Source: an uncultured Saprospiraceae bacterium
GTDB lineage: Bacteria; Bacteroidota; Bacteroidia; Chitinophagales; Saprospiraceae
Direction: 5' to 3'
Assembly: GCA_938015435.1 (NCBI GenBank)
Contig: CALLPN010000014.1
Coordinates: 1-64,000 of the forward strand
DNA length: 64,000 nucleotides
Below, in pieces: positions 34,482 to 42,101 of the stretch. The position numbers were made by a program, and so were the translations under genes. Every line of letters begins with the position of its first letter. Position 1 is the first letter of the stretch. The notes below the pieces were generated by a model, which had not been told where the DNA came from, ran no database searches, and was given only the letters and a program-made list of their open reading frames with translations.

Positions 34482-35672
34482 ATGGGGAATAGAAAAAAGA
34501 TTGCTTTTTATGTGTGTCTTATATTGTTAGTAGCTTATTTGATGCCAGTCGAAAAAAACTGGCAAGAATCATATAGTCAAAAGCATAACTGGCCATATGG
34601 AGCGGAAGTGACTAGAGCTGTTTGGCAGGATTTGTTTCCTCAATCAATTATTACTGAGGCAGACTTGCCAATATGGAATACAATGAGAGACAATGAATTT
34701 ACGTCTAAGCAACTATATGTTATTTTTGATAGACAAATATCTTTTGATTCTTTGGATAGGAGCAGTTTATTGGATTTTGTATATACTGGTAATTCTGCTT
34801 TTATTGTTTCGGATAGATTAGATAGTGGTCTGTTAGATACACTGAATATCACCAAAAAATATAGAGTGTCAGAAGACCTGACTTCTATCATCAACGGGCT
34901 CAACGTTATTACTTCTGAGCAAGATTTTTTTGAGAGTAAAGATTCTAGTTATTCGTTTTCTATTAAGGATTATGAAAAGTATTTTACTAATATAGATACA
35001 GTATCCAACGATATGATTGCTTTAGCCTATGGTGCGGATACTTCCGAGCTTACGTATGTCAAAATACCATTTGGAGAAGGGTCCTTTTATTTGCACAATC
35101 AACCATTGCTTTTAACTAACTATTACGTGTTAAGTGATGAAGGGAAACGTTACCTAGAGCAAATGGCATCATATTTACCTTCTTATGACATCATCTGGGA
35201 TAATAACTATAAGGCGATCGAAAAGATGAGAGCAGAGAGTCCTCTTAAAGTGATACTTAGTTATGATACAATGAGATGGGCATATTGGTTGTCTGTATTA
35301 GGTTTGCTTTTGTTTTTTGTTTTCAGAATAAAAAGACGGCAAAGAATCATTCCTGTTGTAGAACCACCTACCAATGATTCTTTGGATTTTGCGAAGACAA
35401 TGGGTAACTTGTATTTCAACAGTGCAGATAATAAAACATTGGCGCAAAAGAAAATTGCAATCCTGAAGGAATATCTGTCACGTAAGCTGTATCTCAGTGA
35501 TATTACATTTGGAGACGATGAAGTAGCGAATGTTGTAAATAAAACGAATCATACTAACGAAGAAGTGGTAAAACTATTTAACGTCATAAATGCGATTAAT
35601 AATACCGAGACGGTAGGTGATGGTCAGCTAAAAGTGCTCAATAGATTGGTGAATAAAATGACTCAAAAATAA
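34482..35672 (+). CDS. DUF4350-domain protein
   Basis: A 396-residue protein with an N-terminal membrane helix (about 6-22), a periplasmic-looking domain (about 25-260) of the DUF4350 type (YGAEVTRAVWQDLFP, LYVIFDRQISFD, GNSAFIVSD), a second membrane helix (about 267-283, YWLSVLGLLLFFVFR) and a cytoplasmic helical tail. It starts 3 bp after the DUF4129 gene stop (TAGGAGATG), where a short GGAG could be a ribosome site. It is part of the same operon as the genes flanking it; the function is not known. Confidence 0.85.
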   Translation: MGNRKKIAFYVCLILLVAYLMPVEKNWQESYSQKHNWPYGAEVTRAVWQDLFPQSIITEADLPIWNTMRDNEFTSKQLYVIFDRQISFDSLDRSSLLDFVYTGNSAFIVSDRLDSGLLDTLNITKKYRVSEDLTSIINGLNVITSEQDFFESKDSSYSFSIKDYEKYFTNIDTVSNDMIALAYGADTSELTYVKIPFGEGSFYLHNQPLLLTNYYVLSDEGKRYLEQMASYLPSYDIIWDNNYKAIEKMRAESPLKVILSYDTMRWAYWLSVLGLLLFFVFRIKRRQRIIPVVEPPTNDSLDFAKTMGNLYFNSADNKTLAQKKIAILKEYLSRKLYLSDITFGDDEVANVVNKTNHTNEEVVKLFNVINAINNTETVGDGQLKVLNRLVNKMTQK

Positions 35673-35774
35673 TGAGTAACATGCAATGCGTAAACTACCT
35701 AATAAATAGATAAATAATAGAAATCGTAAATAGACAATTAGAATTATTATTGATAGAATAAAACATTGAATACA

Positions 35775-36842
35775 ATGGATGATAACAAAGACATAGAAAC
35801 ACAAAGTGAAGAAAACGATGGGGTGAATATCGAATCTACAGAAGGTTCAATTGATAGTGTAGAAGCTTCAACCCATTACTTTGTAGATAGAACAGATCTT
35901 AGTCCTGTAAGAAAATCTATCGAAGATATTAAAGATGAGATTGGTAAAATAATAGTTGGTCAAGAAAAGATGGTTGAGCTTCTACTCGCAGCTATCTTTG
36001 CTAATGGTCATGTATTGATCGAAGGTTTTCCTGGTGTAGGAAAGACACTTACTGCTAAGATACTATCGCGAACTATAGATGCTAATTTTTCTAGGATTCA
36101 ATTTACGCCTGATTTGATGCCGTCAGATATTTTGGGTACGTCTATTTTCAATTATAAGACCTCAGAATTTGAATACAAACAAGGCCCTATATTTTCCAAT
36201 ATTGTATTGATCGATGAGATCAATAGATCACCAGCTAAAACTCAAGCGGCACTATTCGAAGTCATGGAAGAAAGGCAAGTGACAATGGATGGTACTAAGT
36301 ATAAAATGAGTGATCCATTCTTAATAGTAGCCACACAAAATCCAATTGAATTAGAAGGAACCTATAGGCTGCCAGAAGCTCAGATGGATAGGTTTTTATT
36401 TAAGATAAAAGTAGACTATCCAGAGCTAGATAGCGAAGTAGAATTACTTCGTAGAGCACATACAGGCAGTGGTGCGGATAGTGTAGATCAGATCCAAAAA
36501 ATATTATCTCCAGATCAAATCGCTAATCACAGATCGCTCACAACTAAAGTAATTGTAGAGGAGAAGCTAATGCGATATATTGCGGAGATCGTAAATAAGA
36601 CTCGTAATTTTAAAGATATAGAGATAGGTGCTAGCCCAAGAGGATCATTAGCAATAATGGCAGCAGCAAAAGCTATAGCAGTAATCCGAGGAAGAGATTT
36701 CGTAACACCAGATGATATTCAATACGTAGTAGATCCTGTGCTTTCTCATAGAGTAACTATAGCTCCAGAGAGAGAAATGGAAGGAGTAAGTCCATCCAAG
36801 ATCATTACATCATTGATGAAGAGCGTGGAAGTACCCCGGTAA
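35775..36842 (+). CDS. MoxR-family AAA+ ATPase
   Basis: A 355-residue AAA+ ATPase of the MoxR group, chaperone-like ATPases that act on partner proteins with von Willebrand-like domains. Walker A is EGFPGVGKT (about 88-96), Walker B is VLIDEINRSPAK (about 151-162), sensor 1 is ATQNPIELEG and the arginine-finger region is AQMDRF. The N-terminal 45 residues are acidic and variable. The ATG at 35775 is preferred over an in-frame TTG at 35766. The natural partner is the DUF58 protein at 37345, but the two are separated by 502 bp of repeats, wider than usual. Confidence 0.93.
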   Translation: MDDNKDIETQSEENDGVNIESTEGSIDSVEASTHYFVDRTDLSPVRKSIEDIKDEIGKIIVGQEKMVELLLAAIFANGHVLIEGFPGVGKTLTAKILSRTIDANFSRIQFTPDLMPSDILGTSIFNYKTSEFEYKQGPIFSNIVLIDEINRSPAKTQAALFEVMEERQVTMDGTKYKMSDPFLIVATQNPIELEGTYRLPEAQMDRFLFKIKVDYPELDSEVELLRRAHTGSGADSVDQIQKILSPDQIANHRSLTTKVIVEEKLMRYIAEIVNKTRNFKDIEIGASPRGSLAIMAAAKAIAVIRGRDFVTPDDIQYVVDPVLSHRVTIAPEREMEGVSPSKIITSLMKSVEVPR

Positions 36843-36863
36843 ATGAGACAATATTTTCGAAGA

Positions 36864-36907
36864 AAATATGTATTCGAATTTATACTGAGCGACAAAGGAG
36901 TCGAAGT
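36864..36907 (+). repeat. Left copy of a 44-bp direct repeat flanking the heptanucleotide array
   Basis: Begins AAATATGTATTCGA and ends in ACTGAGCGACAAAGGAGTCGAAGT. The same 44-bp segment recurs at 37158-37201 with eight differences. The 3' half resembles the ACTGAGCGGAGTCGAAG-type sequence I recall as a dispersed intergenic repeat in Bacteroidota genomes. Confidence 0.8.
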
Positions 36908-36930
36908 ATGCAGGAAGAATGATCAATGAT

Positions 36931-37105
36931 CAGTAAGCAGTAAGCAGTAAGCAGTAAGCAGTAAGCAGTAATCAGTAATCAGTAAGCAGTAATCAGTAAT
37001 CAGTAATCAGTAAGCAGTAAGCAGTAAGCAGTAAGCAGTAAGCAGTAAGCAGTAAGCAGTAAGCAGTAATCAGTAAGCAGTAAGCAGTAAGCAGTAAGCA
37101 GTAAG
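36931..37105. repeat. Heptanucleotide tandem array, 25 copies
   Basis: Exactly 175 bp, 25 units of CAGTAAG with CAGTAAT variants. It is followed to about 37140 by decayed units (CAGTTTG, CAGTAGGTAGTAGG). It lies between the moxR-like and DUF58 genes and not within either frame. Copy-number change by slippage is expected for such arrays, and 7 bp is not a multiple of three. Confidence 0.95.
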
Positions 37106-37157
37106 CAGTTTGCAGTAGGTAGTAGGCAGTTGGCAAGTAAGAAGTATACAAGCAAGT

Positions 37158-37201
37158 AAATATGTATTCGAGGTTATACTGAGAGACTGAGGAGCCGAGG
37201 T
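37158..37201 (+). repeat. Right copy of the 44-bp direct repeat
   Basis: Begins AAATATGTATTCGAGG and ends GGAGCCGAGGT; it matches the copy at 36864-36907 in the same orientation. Together they bracket the heptanucleotide array. After it, 37202-37344 is AT-rich with no feature seen before the DUF58 start. Confidence 0.8.
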
Positions 37202-37344
37202 GAAATTGTAATTGAAAGAGCGAGAAATCTTAAATAAGAGATATGAGTAAGTTAGAGATTAAGTATCGAACACCATGGAGTTCGGATTAGGAATAAAGTT
37301 GCGTGCCAAGTAAAACCAAAATAAACTATAACGAAAATTAAAAA

Positions 37345-38676
37345 TTGAAATTAATTAGATCCATATATCTCACGAGTCGCTTTTTTACGGTTGTCGTGGT
37401 AATAGTCTTGCTTTTTGTGCTAGGCTATAGCTTTCCTATGATTACAATGATCGCCAAGTGGGCATTAGTAGCTTGGGCAGTGTTATTGATTATGGAAATA
37501 ATGAATCTTTACAAACTGAAAGAAGGCTTGGAAGCGGAGAGGTTACATGAGAGTAAATTATCCAATGGTGATGATAATGAGATCAGGATAATAATGACCT
37601 CTCATTATGGATATGATCTTTATGCAGAAGTTGTAGATGAGATTCCCCATCAATTTCAAAGAAGAGATATATCATGGAAAATCAGCCTTCCCAAAGAGAG
37701 TACAGAGACGCTTAAGTATCTATTGCGTCCGACTAAGCGTGGAGAATATAGCTTTGGAGCGATCAACATATTTTTATGTACACAATTTGGACTATTGCAA
37801 CGAAGGTATAGTTTTCCTAATGAAGTAGTCGTACCCGTATATCCGTCGATTATACAAATGAAGAAGTACGAATTTTCGGCATTTACAAATAATCTCACAG
37901 CACTTGGTATCAAGAGGATTCGAAGGGTAGGGCAGACTACTGAGTTTGATCAGATCAAAGAATATGTGGCTGGAGATGACCCACGTAATATCAATTGGAA
38001 AGCTTCAGCAAAGTCAACAGGTTTAATGATCAATCACTATGAAGATGAAAAGTCTCAGCCTGTTTACTGCATAGTCGATAAAGGCAGATTGATGAGGAGT
38101 CCATTTAATGAATTGACATTACTAGATTATGCGGTGAATAGCGCTCTAGTAATGTCCAATGTAGCAATACAAAAACAGGATAAAGCTGGACTGATTACTT
38201 TCTCAAATAAGATGAGTTCTATAGTAAAAGCAGATCGTCGATCAGGGCAGCTACAACGTATACTGGAAACTCTATATAATCAGAAGACTTTCTACAAAGA
38301 GTCTAATTACGAAATGCTCGCCACATATATTCAACGTAGAGTTACGAGTCGAAGTTTACTTTTGCTCTATACCAATTTCGAAAGTTTAAGTTCATTTCGA
38401 AGACAATTACCATATTTAAGATCCTTATCTAAAAGACATCTTCTGGTAGTAATATTTTTTGAAAATACAGAACTCGATACCATCATTCAGTCTCAACCCA
38501 AACTATCTGAAGAAATTTATACACAAGTCATAGCGGAACAGCTTTCATTAGAGAAGCAGCTGATAGTTAGCGAACTGAAAAAGAACGGAATCTACTCGGT
38601 GCTCACTGCTCCATCGAATCTCAATGTGAATACAATAAACAAGTATTTAGAATTTAAGGCGAGAGGAATGGTTTAA
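37345..38676 (+). CDS. DUF58-domain protein (TTG start)
   Basis: A 443-residue protein with two adjacent N-terminal membrane helices (about 12-28 and 31-47), then a beta-rich part and a von Willebrand factor A-like DUF58 domain (about 195-320) with RRVGQTTEFDQIKEYVAGDDPRNINWKASAKS-type signature (FDQIKEYVAGDD, INWKASAK). It is the expected partner of the MoxR ATPase upstream. The only ATG alternatives lie inside the membrane region, so TTG 37345 is the likely start, the second TTG start in this operon. The cluster's function (possibly envelope assembly, by analogy with Bat proteins) is inference. Confidence 0.9.
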   Translation: MKLIRSIYLTSRFFTVVVVIVLLFVLGYSFPMITMIAKWALVAWAVLLIMEIMNLYKLKEGLEAERLHESKLSNGDDNEIRIIMTSHYGYDLYAEVVDEIPHQFQRRDISWKISLPKESTETLKYLLRPTKRGEYSFGAINIFLCTQFGLLQRRYSFPNEVVVPVYPSIIQMKKYEFSAFTNNLTALGIKRIRRVGQTTEFDQIKEYVAGDDPRNINWKASAKSTGLMINHYEDEKSQPVYCIVDKGRLMRSPFNELTLLDYAVNSALVMSNVAIQKQDKAGLITFSNKMSSIVKADRRSGQLQRILETLYNQKTFYKESNYEMLATYIQRRVTSRSLLLLYTNFESLSSFRRQLPYLRSLSKRHLLVVIFFENTELDTIIQSQPKLSEEIYTQVIAEQLSLEKQLIVSELKKNGIYSVLTAPSNLNVNTINKYLEFKARGMV

Positions 38677-38706
38677 GACTTGTTATTAAATTTCAAAATA
38701 ATCTAG

Positions 38707-39522
38707 ATGAATGCCTTTAATTTTTTTCTTTTTTTCTTTTCAATTATGTTTATTGGATGTACTTCAGAAATGAGTCTCAAGGAGGTTTCAAAAGAAGAAG
38801 TAATCAAACGATTGAGGGCAAGAACCTATAATCAGTCAGGCGTTCTTTATATAAGTCCTAATAGGGATACTCTCACAACTGCAGGTCGAGAATTACTAAA
38901 TACAGGCAAAGCGTCAAAGAGATTTTTTGAGGATGAGAATGGGCTAATAAAAAATATAGAGATTTCTAAATTGAAAGAATCAGATATTTTCTTTGAGATT
39001 ATGTATCGAGAATTTCAAGATCATCCGTTAAATTATTTGGGCGAAATAGAAATTGAATGTAATGAGTTAGAGAAAATCCGTCGGGCGTATCAGACCGACC
39101 AATCTTCGAGGAAAAAAGGGTTTACTGGTCAAGGGGATAAAGAAAATCGAGAGATACTATTTTCATTCGTAAACAAATGTGGTTGGGAACCCTTGTTGCC
39201 AAATATGGATTCTATCTGGTTTATTTACCAACACTCTGGGGAAAAATTAATGGCCTATTATTTTACGGATATTCAAGAAATGTATGAAAATGGATATTTG
39301 TCATCGAGATCTATGGCGCTTTCTATTGATAGGATTCGTATGAATGCAGGATACCCTCAGGTTTATGGTTCTCAGATTGTAGTTCAATCATTTTATGATA
39401 TTCAAGATGAAGTGAATGTCAATAAAAGAAGGAAGAGTATGGGTATGAAATCTATACAGCAAAGAGCTAGAGATGCGGGATTTGATTATGTCGGTCCAGC
39501 TATTGAAACTGAAAACAATTAG
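38707..39522 (+). CDS. Lipoprotein, DUF6624-like
   Basis: A 271-residue lipoprotein with signal peptide and lipobox FIGC (Cys18). The C-terminal half contains NREILFSFVNKCGWEPLLP and FIYQHSGEKLMAYYF with SIDRIRMNAGYPQVYGSQ, an order resembling the DUF6624 family (a GWP-like motif followed by a histidine and a Tyr-Gly-Thr/Ser motif). That family link is tentative. It lies 30 bp after the DUF58 gene and may be the last gene of that transcript. Confidence 0.65.
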   Translation: MNAFNFFLFFFSIMFIGCTSEMSLKEVSKEEVIKRLRARTYNQSGVLYISPNRDTLTTAGRELLNTGKASKRFFEDENGLIKNIEISKLKESDIFFEIMYREFQDHPLNYLGEIEIECNELEKIRRAYQTDQSSRKKGFTGQGDKENREILFSFVNKCGWEPLLPNMDSIWFIYQHSGEKLMAYYFTDIQEMYENGYLSSRSMALSIDRIRMNAGYPQVYGSQIVVQSFYDIQDEVNVNKRRKSMGMKSIQQRARDAGFDYVGPAIETENN

Positions 39523-39610
39523 TTTTATCTGCAATTAAATTTTATAATTTGTATTGCAAGCCTTATTATGTATAAGTTTGTAGTTATATTGATTTTCGAA
39601 ATGATATAAA

Positions 39611-40027
39611 ATGGATCTCATACACAAAGCCATAGTGCGCTATAAGGATAAGTACAATATTACTATCCGCGAAGTGAAAAAGAGTGATGATAGTGTAATC
39701 ATCGAAGTCTCTCAAGACAAAACTATAGACGGTATATATCTGACTGCAGATGGATTACGAGAAATAGCAAAATCTCTATTTACATCTGTTCATGATAATT
39801 TTCATGTCGGAGCAATACCGTATATACCCTTAGCGCATGATGTCGTAAATGATGCGTGGCTTAAAGCTCAATTAGCAAATCATTCTTATAAGATAAAGAC
39901 GCTTTCCAAAGCATTAGGAATTAGTAAATCAATATTGGCTAATCACCATTCGGGTCAAGATCGGATGACTAATGAGGAACGAGCGATGTATTATTATTAC
40001 TTTAAGAGTTTGCCCAAAGTAAAGTAG
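39611..40027 (+). CDS. Hypothetical protein with C-terminal HTH-like segment
   Basis: A 138-residue soluble protein I do not recognise. The N-terminal 85 residues are mixed alpha/beta without motif. Residues about 90-135 (DAWLKAQLANHSYKIKTLS, then KALGISKSILANHHSG) look like a small helix-turn-helix of the kind that precedes a Cro/CI fold. It could be a DNA-binding protein, but the sequence is short and the evidence weak. It lies 88 bp after the preceding lipoprotein gene and converges on queE. Confidence 0.55.
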   Translation: MDLIHKAIVRYKDKYNITIREVKKSDDSVIIEVSQDKTIDGIYLTADGLREIAKSLFTSVHDNFHVGAIPYIPLAHDVVNDAWLKAQLANHSYKIKTLSKALGISKSILANHHSGQDRMTNEERAMYYYYFKSLPKVK

Positions 40028-40142
40028 ATTTTGGAATGCTATTGTTGTTAGCTAACAGTTAGAGTACTTGTATGGAAATCAAGAAGACTGAGCAAAATTA
40101 TTTTGATCATTACTATCTTAGCGCTATCAATAGTCAGTAAGC

Positions 40143-40772
40143 TTAATCGATTCCAATAAACTTATGTGTCTGAAGACTTAATTTCCATTGAGGATATCTC
40201 ATACAATACTCTACACATTTTTTGATATGTTCAGTCTGATGCTCATCATCCAATGGCTGTAGATAATAATGTTCATAGTCTAAGTGAGCATATTGCATAG
40301 GATCATTCTCTGATTGAGGATAGACCAATTTGAGTTCATCTCCGAATGTAATGATGATTTTAGAGTCTGCTTTAGGGCTAACACAGATCCAATCAATATT
40401 ATTAGCTAGCTCTACAGTTCCATTGGTTTCTATAGCAATCTCGATATTGGCATCGTGTAGATGATCTACTAGAGTTTGGTCCAATTGTAATCCTGGTTCA
40501 CCGCCTGTACAAACGATGAATGGATGCATGCCCATATCTGAAGGCCATAACTCATATATTACCGTTGTAAGCTTCTCTGCGGTGTACTTACCGCCGCGTT
40601 CGCCGTCTATGCCCCAAAAGTCCGTATCGCAAAATTTGCATATCGCTTTATGGCGATCTTCTTCTCGACCACTCCAAAGGTTACAGCCACTGAATCTCAC
40701 AAAGACGGCAGGCCTACCTGTATGATATCCTTCTCCTTGAATGGTATAATATATCTCTTTGACTTTGTACAT
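40143..40772 (-). CDS. queE: 7-carboxy-7-deazaguanine synthase
   Basis: A 209-residue radical SAM enzyme that makes 7-carboxy-7-deazaguanine, a step of queuosine biosynthesis. YTIQGEGYHTGRPAVFVRFSGCNLW is the signature start. The radical SAM cysteines are spaced C-x14-C-x2-C (GCNLW ... ICKFCDTDF), the longer form known in several QueE groups rather than plain CxxxCxxC. CTGGEPGLQ and AIETNGT are further conserved segments. The frame is open to an ATG at 40832, but MYKVKEIYY at 40772 is the usual N-terminus. No other queuosine gene is adjacent. Confidence 0.92.
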   Translation of the reverse strand: MYKVKEIYYTIQGEGYHTGRPAVFVRFSGCNLWSGREEDRHKAICKFCDTDFWGIDGERGGKYTAEKLTTVIYELWPSDMGMHPFIVCTGGEPGLQLDQTLVDHLHDANIEIAIETNGTVELANNIDWICVSPKADSKIIITFGDELKLVYPQSENDPMQYAHLDYEHYYLQPLDDEHQTEHIKKCVEYCMRYPQWKLSLQTHKFIGID

Positions 40773-40890
40773 ACGATAGTTGTAGATTTTCAGTAGCGAA
40801 GATAATCCAAAGAATGATTTAATCAGCGTCATAGGTAATGTGCTTTGGAGGATTCGCGATATCAGACGTAATGAAGTTTTTCATGATTAG

Positions 40891-40944
40891 TTTGTTAAAA
40901 CGAACAAATATCAGTTGAAGTATTTAGTGTAAAATTGACACTAA
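40891..40944. promoter_or_regulatory. Two inverted repeats between queE and the FadR-type regulator
   Basis: TTTGTT/AACAAA at 40891-40908 with six bases between, and TTAGTGT/ACACTAA at 40924-40944 with seven bases between (a perfect 7-bp dyad). They lie in the divergent intergenic region and could be operators for either gene. They are short in AT-rich DNA. Confidence 0.3.
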
Positions 40945-40990
40945 GGATGGTTTTAATCTTTCAATAAAAACATTAAAAATATGTTGTCTA

Positions 40991-40998
40991 TAAGTTTG
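40991..40998 (+). promoter_or_regulatory. Candidate -7 box for the FadR-type regulator gene
   Basis: TAAGTTTG matches TAnnTTTG exactly. Transcription would start near 41005, upstream of the tandem operator-like repeat and of the preferred ATG at 41064. No clear -33 element was found. Confidence 0.3.
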
Positions 40999-41022
40999 AC
41001 TTGGTGAAATATTTTGATAGAT

Positions 41023-41052
41023 TTGGTCAACCAATAATTGGTCAACCAATAA
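41023..41052. promoter_or_regulatory. Tandem 15-bp near-palindrome, candidate operator
   Basis: TTGGTCAACCAATAA occurs twice without gap (41023-41037 and 41038-41052). Each copy holds the dyad TTGGT-CA-ACCAA. FadR/GntR-type regulators typically bind short TGGT-(n)-ACCA dyads, so this may be an autoregulatory site in the leader of the regulator gene. A partial match, TTAACCAATAA, lies at 41802-41812, in the leader of susC. The repeat is also in-frame with an upstream start, where it would encode GQPII twice. Confidence 0.45.
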
Positions 41053-41063
41053 TAACTTCAGAG

Positions 41064-41762
41064 ATGCTAGAACGCTTTAGTGAAATAAAGATAGAAACTC
41101 CGGTAGACAAAATCATCCGTCAAATAAGAACTTTGATTACAACGGGAGAACTAAGCCCTGGTGATAAGCTACCGCCAGAAAGAAAATTATCGGAAAAATT
41201 TGGAGTTGGAAGATCAGTGGTCAGAGATGCCATCAGGAAATTAGAATTCTATGGTATAGTAAGAACTCAACCTCAATCAGGTACTGTAATCGAAGGGATG
41301 GGGATCGTGGCTTTGGAAGGACTAATTACGGATGTACTCAACATCGAAGAAACAGATTTCAATTCATTAGTAGAAACAAGATTATTACTCGAGATAGAAT
41401 CTGCAGGTAAGGCTGCGGAAAGAAGAACTATTGATGATATCGTGGTACTTCAGGTGGCCTTAAGTGCATACGAAAGTAAAGTCAGTAAAGGAGTCTCTGC
41501 CGTAGAAGAAGATTTATTATTCCATATTAAGATAGCTGAGGCTAGTGGCAATGCTGTACTCAAATCACTGATGCTTATTATCACTCCAGATATCGTGAAG
41601 AGCTTCACACAGCTCAATGTTTGTAAAACAGATAGAATTCAAGAAACCTTAGAAGAACATAGAGAGATATTGGATAAAATCATAGCTCAAGATGTCAAAG
41701 GTGCACAAGACGCAATGAGGAATCACTTGAAGGATATTATGTCTTTCGCGTTGAATAAATAA
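41064..41762 (+). CDS. FadR-subfamily GntR transcriptional regulator
   Basis: A 232-residue regulator with an N-terminal winged helix (about 8-75; VDKIIRQIRTLITTGEL, SPGDKLPPERKLSEKFGVGRSVVRDAIRKLEFYGIV in shorter pieces) and a C-terminal FCD ligand-binding domain (about 100-225), where conserved Asp/His residues usually bind a metal. FadR-type regulators commonly sense uronate or keto-deoxy sugar acids, and this one precedes the alginate genes, so it probably controls them. The frame is open to TTG 41001 and GTG 41004, but ATG 41064 gives the common N-terminus and leaves the tandem repeat at 41023-41052 outside the protein. A 339-bp gap separates it from susC. Confidence 0.88.
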   Translation: MLERFSEIKIETPVDKIIRQIRTLITTGELSPGDKLPPERKLSEKFGVGRSVVRDAIRKLEFYGIVRTQPQSGTVIEGMGIVALEGLITDVLNIEETDFNSLVETRLLLEIESAGKAAERRTIDDIVVLQVALSAYESKVSKGVSAVEEDLLFHIKIAEASGNAVLKSLMLIITPDIVKSFTQLNVCKTDRIQETLEEHREILDKIIAQDVKGAQDAMRNHLKDIMSFALNK

Positions 41763-42101
41763 AAGAAAAAAGAATATTTTAAATTATACTTAATCAACTA
41801 CTTAACCAATAATTTACAATGAATCCAAATCGCAACACGAGTTAATTTCTAAACTCTACTTGAAAAATCTTTTTTATATAAAAAATCATAAAAAGATTAC
41901 TCAAGTATAATAAAAATGGATTGATGATTTCTCACCAATCCAAAATTCTTCAAATTCACTAATCTTCATATGCTAAGTATTGCTACTTAGCGTAACAGGT
42001 ATCGTATGCTCTAACATCGACCTTGGAAGCTATTGTTTTTGAAAAAAATATCACAGGATAACATTCCTGTGCTTTCGTTAATCAAATTTAACCAATTTCT
42101 A
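41763..42101 (+). promoter_or_regulatory. Leader region of the susC gene with two hairpins
   Basis: This 339-bp gap carries GGATTG/CAATCC at 41919-41942 (12-base loop) and GCTAAGTA/TACTTAGC at 41972-41991 (perfect 8-bp stem, 4-base loop), and partial operator-like TTAACCAAT motifs at 41802 and 42088. The coding frame reaches back to a TTG at 42033, but the ATG at 42102 is preferred, so most of this is untranslated leader and promoter. No promoter box was pinned down. Confidence 0.4.

Noticed and set aside
36931..37105. Heptanucleotide array as a coding phase-variation tract
   Set aside because: It lies about 240 bp before the TTG of the DUF58 gene and 90 bp after moxR, and is not within either frame, so it cannot shift a reading frame directly.
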